DNA from: CAMLQK01 sp035690865
GTDB lineage: Bacteria > Patescibacteriota > Saccharimonadia > Saccharimonadales > UBA4665
Length of the DNA: 64,000 nt
Assembly: GCA_035690865.1 (NCBI GenBank)
Contig: DASSKE010000002.1
Location: 62,001 to 126,000 of the forward strand
Direction: 5' to 3'
This document shows positions 52,467 to 61,417 of this stretch, one piece after another. Position 1 is the first letter of the stretch; every line of letters begins with the position of its first letter. The notes beneath the pieces were generated by a model. It was not told the origin of the DNA, made no database searches, and was given only the letters and a program-made list of their open reading frames with translations. Made by a program: the position numbers and the translations under genes.

Positions 52467-53177
52467 ATGCTGCGGTGGCATAGGAATAGGAATCGGCTCT
52501 TTTGTTTCTCTCCTCCTGTAATGATCGCGACATGTGTCATTGAATTGGGGCTGCTTTTATACACGCTGTGGCGGTATAAGCTTTCGACTATCGGGCGATT
52601 GGTAGCAACGTTACTTGCTTTGCTGGCAACGTTCCAGCTGGCAGAGTTTCAGGTATGTACGCCTGCGCTGGGCGAAATGCCTATTGGCTGGGTGCAACTT
52701 GGCTACATAGCGATTACTCTTTTACCTGCCGTGGGCATACATTTGGTTTTGGCAATCGCCGGCAAAAAACAGCCCGTATTGTTGTGGGCCGCGTATGGTT
52801 CCAGCACTGCTTTTGCGCTGCTCTTTGGCCTGCGAGATGAAATCTTCAGGGGGTATGTGTGCGCTGGCAACTACAATATATTTCAGCTTGCAAGCCCATT
52901 TGGTGGCGTATATTTTGCCTTTTATTATTTTTGGCTCGCTGTTGGCATTGGGTTGGCGTGGTCCTTGGCAATAAGAGCTTCAAAGACTATCCAAAAGGCG
53001 TTGTATTTGCAAATAGTTGGCTATCTCTGTTTTATGGTACCTACTGCCATTATCAACACGCTAGCGCCGCAAACACTCAAAGGCTTGCCGAGTATCATGT
53101 GCGGCTTTGCAGTTCTGTATGCGATTATTTTAACGATTGGAATTGTGCCACTATTGCTTAAGCCCCGGACAAAATAA
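52467..53177 (+). CDS. Seven-helix membrane protein
   Basis: The 236-residue protein has seven hydrophobic segments with short loops and a basic C-terminus (LLKPRTK), the plan of the N-terminal 7TM sensor module of some histidine kinases, but with no kinase domain. RDEIFRGYVCAGNYNIFQLASPFGGVYFAFYYFW in the middle is rich in aromatics. It starts three bases after the bactofilin-like gene and should be co-transcribed with it. A sensory or anchoring function is inferred only from topology. Confidence 0.65.
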   Translation: MLRWHRNRNRLFCFSPPVMIATCVIELGLLLYTLWRYKLSTIGRLVATLLALLATFQLAEFQVCTPALGEMPIGWVQLGYIAITLLPAVGIHLVLAIAGKKQPVLLWAAYGSSTAFALLFGLRDEIFRGYVCAGNYNIFQLASPFGGVYFAFYYFWLAVGIGLAWSLAIRASKTIQKALYLQIVGYLCFMVPTAIINTLAPQTLKGLPSIMCGFAVLYAIILTIGIVPLLLKPRTK

Positions 53178-53184
53178 CAAGCTA

Positions 53185-54972
53185 TTATCGACCTGGACGG
53201 CCGTCATCGTAGGTTATGCCGATATGCCACTTGGTAGTGCTACCACGGAGGGCGCCGCCAGTTTGCTGCGCTCTCCTTTCTTTACCGCCGGTCATATGGC
53301 CGCCTGCAACGGTGCGGTGCCTGAGTGCGCTGCCATATCCGCTTGCTAACGCTGGTTTAATAATCTGACGCCGGATAGTGCGGGTGATGCGGTCTGGCCG
53401 TCGTTTTGATCCGCTGGCCTTAAGTACTTCGCGGAGGGCAGCTTTACCTTCGCGGCTCATAACAAAATCTAAATATTCGATAGCTGTTTCGTGCGATATG
53501 TCGGGGCGAGGGGCAGCCTTTTCTTCGTCGGCAGGAAACATTGCTTCTACGTACGACAGCAGTGTTGAGGCCAATTGGCGGTCTTCGTCGGTAATCTCAA
53601 TAGGATCTTTGTAGCTGCTAATTTCAAGGCGCGATGTTCCTGGCGGGAACAGCAATGCCGAGCGTTTATCTGCCAACATATCAGGTTCAGGACTCGACTC
53701 GTGGAAGCTTACACTAAAATCAGACATAATAATTCTAAAGTCTTCATTGCCTTGTTCGCGCGTAATCTTCATACGATTAGTAAGGCCGCGCAGTACCATA
53801 AGCACTTCTTTACGGATAGCAGTGCCTTGCTTTTCCTGCAAGAGCTTGCGGCTACTGGCAAATAATTTGCGTTCGACCGGTGGCATGTTCTTCCAAATCG
53901 ACTCAGCTATGTCTATGTACCTATGGTCTATACCTCTTTCTTCGGTTGCGAGCACCTCAAGGCAGCGAGCTGTAAGAATAGCGCCGCTGCTCGAAAGCGG
54001 AAGGACAAACGGACGGTCGGGAGTGGTAATAATGGCATGGTCGTATTCTGTTAGGCCGAGGTCTTCAGCTTCGTCTATAACTTCTGCTGGTTCAACTTTT
54101 TCGGCGGTCTTTGCAGGGGCTTTTTTAGAAGTACGAGGCACTCGATCTTGAGGAGTCTCGGAAAGGGCGCTCGCTACGGCAATATTGCCAAAAGATACCA
54201 TATAGCCACCGGAAATCAGCTCAAGCGTTCCCTCGGGAGCTTTATTGGCAATGTTTTGCAAGATTGTCCGTGTGGGACTTGGCTTGCGGCCTATATGAGG
54301 TGCTGCAAAGTTAAGATTTACCTGGGGTGCCCGGTAAGGATCTTCAAAGCTGATAACTCCGCACAGGGCGTCAAAGGCATTGGCAGCACTCGTTGCGTTG
54401 CTATATTCACAGGGCGGTGCGATATCCTGACCCTGATTATTGCGGAAGAATAACCGACGGTTGCCACGCACATAGGTAACAACGACCGTTTTGTCCTGCT
54501 CATTCGTATTGGCAGGAGTTTCTGCAGCCGCGGGCGGCGGTGCAGTCGTTTGTTGGTGCCGCTGGAATCTTGGCCAGCGATGAGGAGATAGATCGTCGTC
54601 TTCCTCTCCATCATCCTCCCCCTGAATGGCAAAGGGCCGATATCTATTAGGGTCAACTGGCGGCTGTTGTCTTGGTGGCGTGGCAGTTGGCGGCGCCGAA
54701 AAGCTGGTCGGTGGCCTATGGTCAGTAGGAAGCGCCGTACCGGATTGCTCCGGGTAGCCGATATGTTCGCCGTAGGGCTGCCAAAAGTCCTGCGGAAGCT
54801 CATACGGCCCTTCCGAAAACGGCGTAGGCTCTGGCAACGGACCCATTTCAGGCGCAGGCGCGGCTTCAGACTGCCCGCTACTTATAAATGGTCGCATGAG
54901 CCACCGGCCAAAGCGTTTGAATGCGCCTGGTCCGCGATGCTTTCCTTTTGAATTGTGTGGGTCGTTTTCCAT
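53185..54972 (-). CDS. Large uncharacterised protein with disordered N-terminus
   Basis: The first 165 residues are basic then Pro/Gln/acidic-rich and low in complexity (for example EDDGEEDDD at about 131), predicted disordered. From about 165 a folded region begins with TVVVTYVRGNRRLFFRNN, followed by an Ala/Lys linker (KKAPAKTAEKVEPAE) and a second domain of about 300 residues, helical with acidic and basic segments. The C-terminus is Arg/Gly-rich. No family is recognised. It converges on the 52467 gene with a seven-base gap. Confidence 0.5.
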   Translation of the reverse strand: MENDPHNSKGKHRGPGAFKRFGRWLMRPFISSGQSEAAPAPEMGPLPEPTPFSEGPYELPQDFWQPYGEHIGYPEQSGTALPTDHRPPTSFSAPPTATPPRQQPPVDPNRYRPFAIQGEDDGEEDDDLSPHRWPRFQRHQQTTAPPPAAAETPANTNEQDKTVVVTYVRGNRRLFFRNNQGQDIAPPCEYSNATSAANAFDALCGVISFEDPYRAPQVNLNFAAPHIGRKPSPTRTILQNIANKAPEGTLELISGGYMVSFGNIAVASALSETPQDRVPRTSKKAPAKTAEKVEPAEVIDEAEDLGLTEYDHAIITTPDRPFVLPLSSSGAILTARCLEVLATEERGIDHRYIDIAESIWKNMPPVERKLFASSRKLLQEKQGTAIRKEVLMVLRGLTNRMKITREQGNEDFRIIMSDFSVSFHESSPEPDMLADKRSALLFPPGTSRLEISSYKDPIEITDEDRQLASTLLSYVEAMFPADEEKAAPRPDISHETAIEYLDFVMSREGKAALREVLKASGSKRRPDRITRTIRRQIIKPALASGYGSALRHRTVAGGHMTGGKERRAQQTGGALRGSTTKWHIGITYDDGRPGR

Positions 54973-55028
54973 AAAGCTTTAAAATACCAAACTACCGTAT
55001 CACTCACCGACAGCGCCTGTCAAAACGG

Positions 55029-55057
55029 TTGTGAAAATATACAACAAATGGTATAAT
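55029..55057 (+). promoter_or_regulatory. Promoter of typA
   Basis: TTGTGA (55029-55034) and a perfect TATAAT (55052-55057) are separated by 17 nt. The leader of about 48 nt contains AAAAAGGA at 55091-55098, 13 nt before the ATG, a longer spacing than usual. Confidence 0.75.
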
Positions 55058-55111
55058 TAACGGAAAGAACATCAGGTTAGAAGCTGGCGTAAAAAGGACC
55101 GGCCATTAGTT

Positions 55112-56941
55112 ATGTCTACAGCAACACAAGATCCAGCAAAAATTCGTAATATTGCTATTATTGCCCACGTTGACCACGGTAAGACCACACTTGTTGACGG
55201 TTTGCTTAAGCAGTCTAAAACATTTCGTGACAACCAGGCCGAAATGAACCAATCGCTCATTATGGACAGCGGCGACCAAGAAGGCGAGCGCGGCATTACC
55301 ATTACTGCCAAAGTTACGGCCGTGCAGCATGACGATTACCGCATTAATATTATTGATACGCCGGGCCACGCCGACTTCTCTGGCGAAGTAGAACGTACTC
55401 TTAACATGGCTGATGGTTGCTTGCTGATTGTGGATGCCCAAGAAGGCCCGATGCCCCAAACCAAGTTTGTGCTGAGCAAAGCGCTCGCCTCTGGCCTTAA
55501 GCCAATTGTTATTATCAACAAGATCGATAAGCCCGCCAGCCGTATTCAGGATGTCGAGAACGAGCTTGCTGATCTGTTCTTGGAACTTGCCGTTCACGAA
55601 GACCAATTGCACTACCCGGTATACTACGCCATCGGCCGCGAAGGCAAGGCCTGGAAGCAGCCGCCTGCCGACCCTACTGAAGCAGCGAATCTTGATGTTA
55701 TCTTTGATGCCATTACTAACGATATTCCTGCACCGCAAGTTGAGATTGAAAAACCTTTCCAGATGTTGGTAACCGGCCTGGCATGGGACTCTTACAAGGG
55801 TAAATATGCCATCGGCCGCATTAACCGAGGCAGCATTAAGGCTGGCCAACAGGTTACGCTATGCCAAAAAGACGGCTCAATGAGCAAAGCCAAGGTTGAA
55901 TTAGTGTTCATGAGTCATGGACTTACCAAGTTTGAAGTGCCCGAAGGTGTTGCTGGTGATATCGTACAGCTTACCGGTGTGGCCAACGCAAAGATTGGTG
56001 AAACTATTGCTGACGCCGACCAACCAGAGGCTTTACCAATCATGGAAGTTGAAGCACCTACTTTGAGTATTTATCTTGGGCCTAACACCAGCCCTATGAA
56101 AGGTCAGGAAGGTGAGTTCTCTACCTCCCGCCAGATTGGCGACCGCCTGCAAAAAGAGCTTGAAACCAACGTTGGTCTGCGTGTTGACGATAACGGCATT
56201 GGCTTTACGGTAGCTGGCCGTGGCGAGCTACACCTTTCGGTGCTTATTGAGGCAATGCGACGCGAAGGGTACGAATTTGAAGTTGGCCGCCCACAAGTAG
56301 TAATGCACGAAGAAAACGGCCAAATGGTTGAACCAATTGAAGAAGTTATTATCGAAGTGCCTGCCGAACATGTTGGTACCGTGCAAATGGAACTTGGCCA
56401 GCGTCGCGCAACACTTAAGGAGCAGTTTGCCAGCCCTAAGGGTGTTACTAAACTGGTTTACGAAATGCCAACCCGCGCCTTGCTTGGTATGCGCAATATT
56501 CTTATGACCAACACCAAGGGCACTATTATTATGAATAGCCTGCCGGTTGGCTATCAGCCGCAAGGTGCTGCACTGCAGCAGATCCGCAACGGTGTGCTCA
56601 TTGCCTTTGAGACTGGCACGACCACCCCTTACGCACTGCAAAACGCCGAAGCCCGCGGAACTATCTTTGTTGGTCCGGCCCAAAAAGTATATGCTGGTCA
56701 GGTTATTGGCCTCAATACTCGCCAAGAGGATATGGAGATTAACGTTTGTAAGGCAAAACATCTTACAAACATGCGAAGTTCTAGTAGCGACGGTGTGGTA
56801 CAACTGACTCCGCCTACCATTTTAAGCCTCGAAGAATGTCTCGACTTTATCGAGAACGACGAATTGCTCGAGGTAACGCCAGCTGCATTGCGCCTCCGCA
56901 AGCGCGAGCTTGACCCAAACAAGCGCAAACGCCAAAAATAG
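55112..56941 (+). CDS. typA: Translational GTPase TypA/BipA
   Basis: The 609-residue protein is a ribosome-associated GTPase of the EF-G family. The G1 motif AHVDHGKT is at 18-25, followed by RGITITAK (G2), DTPGHADFSGEVER (G3) and NKIDK (G4). Domain II and the EF-G-like domains III and V follow, and the C-terminal domain has TPPTILSLEECLDFIENDELLEVTP, diagnostic of TypA. Length matches the family (about 605-615). It has its own promoter; the next gene begins three bases after its stop. Confidence 0.98.
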   Translation: MSTATQDPAKIRNIAIIAHVDHGKTTLVDGLLKQSKTFRDNQAEMNQSLIMDSGDQEGERGITITAKVTAVQHDDYRINIIDTPGHADFSGEVERTLNMADGCLLIVDAQEGPMPQTKFVLSKALASGLKPIVIINKIDKPASRIQDVENELADLFLELAVHEDQLHYPVYYAIGREGKAWKQPPADPTEAANLDVIFDAITNDIPAPQVEIEKPFQMLVTGLAWDSYKGKYAIGRINRGSIKAGQQVTLCQKDGSMSKAKVELVFMSHGLTKFEVPEGVAGDIVQLTGVANAKIGETIADADQPEALPIMEVEAPTLSIYLGPNTSPMKGQEGEFSTSRQIGDRLQKELETNVGLRVDDNGIGFTVAGRGELHLSVLIEAMRREGYEFEVGRPQVVMHEENGQMVEPIEEVIIEVPAEHVGTVQMELGQRRATLKEQFASPKGVTKLVYEMPTRALLGMRNILMTNTKGTIIMNSLPVGYQPQGAALQQIRNGVLIAFETGTTTPYALQNAEARGTIFVGPAQKVYAGQVIGLNTRQEDMEINVCKAKHLTNMRSSSSDGVVQLTPPTILSLEECLDFIENDELLEVTPAALRLRKRELDPNKRKRQK

Positions 56942-56944
56942 TCT

Positions 56945-57526
56945 ATGCGAAAGCGCCGTAGTCAAAACACGCAGCCGCGAGGTGATGTTATCCCTATGTT
57001 CTTATCGGCTGTAGCTTCGCTCCCGGTAATGGTGGGTATCGTTGACGGAGTTACATATGCACGGGGCCATGATTGGCTGGCTGACATTCCGCAATGGGCG
57101 AATCCTTTCGAGCATCTTAACAATGTTGCAACACAGGTTTTGCCCCAAGCAGTCACGATTGCGGCGATGATAGTGGTGGCAGATAGGTATAGAGCTGCCG
57201 CACCAACGCTTACCAAGATTGCCGGTGCGGGTCTACTCGCAAGCGTGGCTTATCAGGGGGTGGGCGAATTGCCGCAAACACAAAAGCTCGTAATGGAGAC
57301 CGGACTATTCCCATCGAGCAGTCCCGGTGCTGTGGACTTTGGCTATGGGGCTTTGGCGGCAGCCGCTTGCTATGGAGCAAACCGCAAAACAATCGCCCAC
57401 TACGAGAGCACTCGTAGTGAAGCGCTCCGCAAGGATATGCTCTATGGCCCGGCGGCCCTCCAACTTATAACCCAGCCCGGTCAGTTCACCTCGATTACAG
57501 TGCCTTCTTCAAATACGGTATACTAA
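56945..57526 (+). CDS. Uncharacterised membrane protein
   Basis: The 193-residue protein begins with a basic stretch (MRKRRSQNTQPRGD) and has four hydrophobic segments (about 16-32, 57-77, 88-102 and 122-137) with a soluble C-terminal tail. No family is recognised. It starts three bases after typA, so it is likely expressed with it, though the pairing may be incidental. Confidence 0.55.
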   Translation: MRKRRSQNTQPRGDVIPMFLSAVASLPVMVGIVDGVTYARGHDWLADIPQWANPFEHLNNVATQVLPQAVTIAAMIVVADRYRAAAPTLTKIAGAGLLASVAYQGVGELPQTQKLVMETGLFPSSSPGAVDFGYGALAAAACYGANRKTIAHYESTRSEALRKDMLYGPAALQLITQPGQFTSITVPSSNTVY

Positions 57527-57531
57527 GAAGT

Positions 57532-57900
57532 ATGTTACAAATCAGTGATGAACAGTTTGAGCAGCTCATTGCTCAAGCCCTCGACGAACTTCCTAAGGAG
57601 CATATGGACGCGGTTAAGAATGTGGCTATTGTGTATGCCGACGAGCCTACGCCGCAGCAGCGGGAGCAGCTCAAATTACGTCATGACCAAACGTTATTCG
57701 GCTTGTATGAGGGTGTGCCGCTTACTTCGCGCCAAGGCGTAACTTCGTACGGCCCAGATAAGATCACGATATTCAAATGGCCTATTTTGCAGCATGTCAG
57801 TACGCCCGCTCAGCTCAAAGAAGAGATTAAGCACACTGTTTGGCACGAACTTGCCCATTATTTTGGCCTGAATCACGACCAGATTCACGCTTTAGAATAA
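57532..57900 (+). CDS. Minimal zincin metallopeptidase-like protein
   Basis: The 122-residue protein ends in HELAHYFGLNH (105-115), a full HExxHxxGxxH zinc site with three His ligands and the catalytic Glu106. YADEPTPQQREQLKLRHDQTLFGLYEGVPLT before it matches the small zincin family PF06262 (MMP-like, often called possibl metallopeptidase). The substrate is unknown. TATACT lies 7 nt before the ATG, inside the end of the previous gene. Confidence 0.88.
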   Translation: MLQISDEQFEQLIAQALDELPKEHMDAVKNVAIVYADEPTPQQREQLKLRHDQTLFGLYEGVPLTSRQGVTSYGPDKITIFKWPILQHVSTPAQLKEEIKHTVWHELAHYFGLNHDQIHALE

Positions 57901-57903
57901 CCG

Positions 57904-59457
57904 CTATTGCTCTAAGGCTCGCTCATCATCAGCGCCCTTGAGCGCTAAGATGGCGTCGAGCTCTTGGTTGAGGCGAGTGAGCTTTTCTGGATTAGTTTCG
58001 GGACCACGCGGACCGTAATGTTTGGCGTACTTCTCTCGAAGAGCTTTTACAAACAATGCACAAGCACAGACACCCACACGAATTGACATGCCGTGCTTGT
58101 CAAATAAAAGCTCCTCCGGCGACTGGGTAAAGACCTCGTTATTAGAAACATAGCCTCGGCGGATCTCATCGAGGAGCTGCTGATGTCGCGCCGAAAGCTC
58201 GGCATACGCTGTGTTGCGCGCCGCCAAATCGCCTTGTAGACCTTTAATTTGAAGCGCTTGGCGGCCAATAGTTGCCCGGAGTGTTTCTGGGTCATCTTCT
58301 GCTTCTGAGCCAGCCAAAAGATCGTTAAGACCAAGCTGGCGATCGGCCATTTGCTGCCGCGAACCTGGCATGGCAAACACGGTATTAAAGGCGGCATCAT
58401 CGGCAAAGATAATATCTTTAACTGGCTCCGAAAGCTGCACGGTACTTGCGAGGTCGCGTATATAGCCAGGCCGTACATAGTCACCGAATATACGCAACAG
58501 GAGCACTTGAACGTAGTCTTTGGGGCGTTCTTGCAGCAACGAAGCCAGGCCGTCGGCCCGCGGCTCAAACGGTTTACCAAAATATTGAGTAATGACCGCG
58601 TTTTGCCGCCATTGCGGATGGTGCGCGCCTGCGAGTTCCTGATGCGTTTGTTGCATAGACCACGGCAGCCGCATCACTGGCGATGCCTTGGCCATAGTAT
58701 GAGTGTGTAGGTAACTCTCAATGGGCTTGGTTTCGATATTCCGCTGGTCTGTTTCAAAATCTTCCTGGCTAGCATGAGCGCTAAAGAGTTCAATCGCCCG
58801 GCGCTTCATAGTGGCGCTGCATTTTTCGGGCGGCAAAAGCAGAACACTCAACAGGCTGCCGAGCGCCCAGTTGGTCGCATTGTAAAGAGATGCCGGCGTG
58901 TCGGGTGTTTCATTTGTGAATGGCGCCGTAGGTGGTATGGCCAATGTATCAACAGCTTGTAAGTACGGCGTGTAGGTATTATCTTGGTCCGGCAGGAGCG
59001 AACGCATAAAATGGGCGTGCGCAAGATGCCGCTGCCGTATGTAACGAATAAAGAACATATCCCACTGGCGTGACAAGTGGTCTTGAGATGGTGCACCATA
59101 TGGTGTCTTGCCGTTTACGCCATACCAGTGGTGCTCTTTCTTACGCCCCGCAATGCTAGCTGATAAAAGATGCGTGCTCTTACAAAAAGATGGCTCAACA
59201 ATATCGTCATGAAAAAGCTGAGGCCGGCCAGCGTCAATAACACTTTTTTGATAATAGTCACCCGACGTGCAGTAATGAGACATGAGTGTGGCTTCTGCGC
59301 CGTGTGGATAATAATATGGAGGGAAGGCTGCCGGAATAGTTCTTACGTGCTCGAAAATGGCTGCCACATATGCTGCCTGGCTGGTGTCATCCTCGGGGGT
59401 GAACTCGGTATCAAGCGGTCGCTCAGGACCGAGTGGGGCCGGCAGATTCTCTGTCAT
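57904..59457 (-). CDS. Uncharacterised protein, 517 residues
   Basis: The protein is soluble and largely helical, with many aromatics and His in the first 250 residues and a short predicted coiled coil at about 390-435 (ETLRATIGRQALQIKGLQGDLAARN in outline). The motif HHWYGVNGKTPYGAPSQDHL is distinctive but unknown to me. TATATT ends 8 nt before the ATG. It converges with the zincin gene with a three-base gap. Confidence 0.5.
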   Translation of the reverse strand: MTENLPAPLGPERPLDTEFTPEDDTSQAAYVAAIFEHVRTIPAAFPPYYYPHGAEATLMSHYCTSGDYYQKSVIDAGRPQLFHDDIVEPSFCKSTHLLSASIAGRKKEHHWYGVNGKTPYGAPSQDHLSRQWDMFFIRYIRQRHLAHAHFMRSLLPDQDNTYTPYLQAVDTLAIPPTAPFTNETPDTPASLYNATNWALGSLLSVLLLPPEKCSATMKRRAIELFSAHASQEDFETDQRNIETKPIESYLHTHTMAKASPVMRLPWSMQQTHQELAGAHHPQWRQNAVITQYFGKPFEPRADGLASLLQERPKDYVQVLLLRIFGDYVRPGYIRDLASTVQLSEPVKDIIFADDAAFNTVFAMPGSRQQMADRQLGLNDLLAGSEAEDDPETLRATIGRQALQIKGLQGDLAARNTAYAELSARHQQLLDEIRRGYVSNNEVFTQSPEELLFDKHGMSIRVGVCACALFVKALREKYAKHYGPRGPETNPEKLTRLNQELDAILALKGADDERALEQ

Positions 59458-59538
59458 AATATGTCAATATATTTTACGTAAAGTTGCTAAAAAGTCTAGT
59501 CGCAGCCCAGGGCATTTGGTGCTATACTTTGAGCTACA

Positions 59539-60177
59539 ATGAAAAGCAAAACCGACACTACCCTTTATCATGGACGCCGCAGCTGGTATATAGTCGGCCT
59601 CATTCTGTCCTTTTTAACAGTGCTTGTAAGCAGCTATTTGGCTAATAAACATCAGCTGTTTGGTTGGGAGCGAAGTATCTTTGAGTGGGTCAATGGTTGG
59701 CCCAATAACCTCACGACCTTCTTTAAGGTAGTGAGTATTTCGCGCGAAGCTTTGGTGCTTGGCGCTATCGCCGTGGTCTTGACGTTTGCTTTACGCCATT
59801 GGCGACTTTCGTGGCGCCTGGCGGCTTCCATTATAGGAGGGTCGGCGATCGCATTCTTACTAAAGCACGTTATTGACAGGGCGCGGCCTGATGGCCTGAT
59901 GCAAAACGTGCACGTTCGCTGGGCAGATAGCGGTGCTGGTTTTCCATCGGGTCACGTGACCGTTGCCACAATCGTACTGCTGACTATCTTGCCATATCTG
60001 CCGACGCGTTGGCGTTGGACGGTCCCTACGGGTATCATTCTTATGGCTTTGTCACGTATGTACTTGGGCGTGCACGAGCCGCTTGATATCATCGGTGGCT
60101 TTGCAATTGGCCTGTTCGTTGTATGCTTTATCAGGATTATGCCGCAGCCACTACGCGTTTTCTTTAAACTCGATTAA
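59539..60177 (+). CDS. PAP2 family membrane phosphatase
   Basis: The 212-residue protein has five to six helices and the three phosphatase motifs: KHVIDRARP (109-117), PSGH (136-139) with the catalytic acid His, and SRMYLGVHEPLD (172-183) with the nucleophilic His179. Such enzymes dephosphorylate undecaprenyl pyrophosphate, phosphatidate or similar lipids at the outer face of the membrane; recycling of the polyprenyl carrier would fit with the LCP protein. TATACT lies 10 nt before the ATG. Confidence 0.93.
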   Translation: MKSKTDTTLYHGRRSWYIVGLILSFLTVLVSSYLANKHQLFGWERSIFEWVNGWPNNLTTFFKVVSISREALVLGAIAVVLTFALRHWRLSWRLAASIIGGSAIAFLLKHVIDRARPDGLMQNVHVRWADSGAGFPSGHVTVATIVLLTILPYLPTRWRWTVPTGIILMALSRMYLGVHEPLDIIGGFAIGLFVVCFIRIMPQPLRVFFKLD

Positions 60178-60201
60178 GCATAAGAGTGGTATACTAGCTA
60201 C

Positions 60202-61410
60202 ATGGAAGCGGGACTGATTGTTTTAGGGGTATTAAACCTGGCTGGGCTGGGTATGGTTATTATGCGTTTGCAAAAAGGCGGCGTAGATAAAACGCTGCGT
60301 GATGAGTTTGCCTTGAGCCGACGCGAATTTGCCGAGGCTAATAAAGATCTGCGCCAAGAAGTAACGGCCGGCATCACTCAGAGCCGCGAAGCGCTTGATA
60401 AACGCATTGAGCATCTACGCGACAAGAACGATGAAAAGCTCGAGCACATCCGCAAAACAGTTGAAGGACGTCTGGAGTCATTGCAAAAAGATAACGCCGA
60501 CAAGCTCGAAAAGATGCGCGCTACGGTTGACGAAAAGCTGCAAAGTACGCTCGAAAAACGCCTGGGCCAGAGCTTTAAGCTTGTAAGCGAACGCTTGGAG
60601 CAAGTTCAGCGTGGCCTTGGCGAGATGCAAGGGCTGGCCAGCGATGTAAGCGACTTTAAACGCGTTCTGACAAACGTTAAAACGCGTGGCACCTGGGGCG
60701 AAGTACAGCTCGAAAGCCTCCTGGAACAGGTTTTTATTAAAGACCATTATCAAAAACAGGTGCAACTTGCAGCCGGTAGCCGGGATGCGGTGGATTTTGC
60801 TATTAAGCTGCCCGACAAAACAGCTCGTGACGGTTTTATCTACCTGCCAATTGACGCTAAATTCCCCATAGAAGATTACCAGCGGCTTGTTGCGGCGCAA
60901 GAAAAGGGCGATGCCACCGAGGCCGAAGCAGCTCACAAGGCACTCATTACGCGCATCAAAATAGAAGCCAAGAGTATTAAAGAAAAGTACATTCTACCGC
61001 CGCGCACCACCGACTTTGCGGTGCTATACGTGCCTACAGAAGGGCTGTACGCCGAGATCCTGCGCTCGCCCGGCTTATTTGAGCAGTTGCAATCTAGCTA
61101 TCGTGTAACGGTGGCCGGCCCGACTACTATTGCTGCTATCCTTAATAGCTACCAGTTAGGGTTTCGTACTTTGGCAATTGCCGAACAGACCAGTGAGGTA
61201 TGGGAGCTGCTTACTGTTATCAAGGGCGAGTTTGGCAAGTTTGGCGATTTATTGGATAAAACGCGTGAGAAACTGGTGCAAGCCACTAAGACTATTGATT
61301 CTGCTAGCACTAAATCTCGTACCATTGAGCGCAAACTTGGCAAAGTGCAAAAACTGGCCGACAAAACTGCTGAGTCAGCCGAAGATGTTCGGCTACTCGA
61401 TGTAGAATAA
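60202..61410 (+). CDS. rmuC: DNA recombination protein RmuC
   Basis: The 402-residue protein has an N-terminal membrane helix (about 3-20), a long coiled coil (about 35-140 with repeats of KxxxxLE heptads) and the RmuC nuclease-like domain: RGTWGEVQLESLLEQV, FIYLPIDAKFPIEDYQRL, AKSIKEKYI, TTDFAVLYVPTEGLYAE and PTTIAAILNSYQLGFRTL. RmuC limits inversion at short inverted repeats in E. coli. TATACT lies exactly 6 nt before the ATG. Confidence 0.96.
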   Translation: MEAGLIVLGVLNLAGLGMVIMRLQKGGVDKTLRDEFALSRREFAEANKDLRQEVTAGITQSREALDKRIEHLRDKNDEKLEHIRKTVEGRLESLQKDNADKLEKMRATVDEKLQSTLEKRLGQSFKLVSERLEQVQRGLGEMQGLASDVSDFKRVLTNVKTRGTWGEVQLESLLEQVFIKDHYQKQVQLAAGSRDAVDFAIKLPDKTARDGFIYLPIDAKFPIEDYQRLVAAQEKGDATEAEAAHKALITRIKIEAKSIKEKYILPPRTTDFAVLYVPTEGLYAEILRSPGLFEQLQSSYRVTVAGPTTIAAILNSYQLGFRTLAIAEQTSEVWELLTVIKGEFGKFGDLLDKTREKLVQATKTIDSASTKSRTIERKLGKVQKLADKTAESAEDVRLLDVE

Positions 61411-61417
61411 TCGCGTC

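Noticed and set aside
55106..55849. A 247-residue open frame antisense to typA
   Set aside because: It is fully covered by the typA coding sequence, lacks start signals and gives no recognisable protein.
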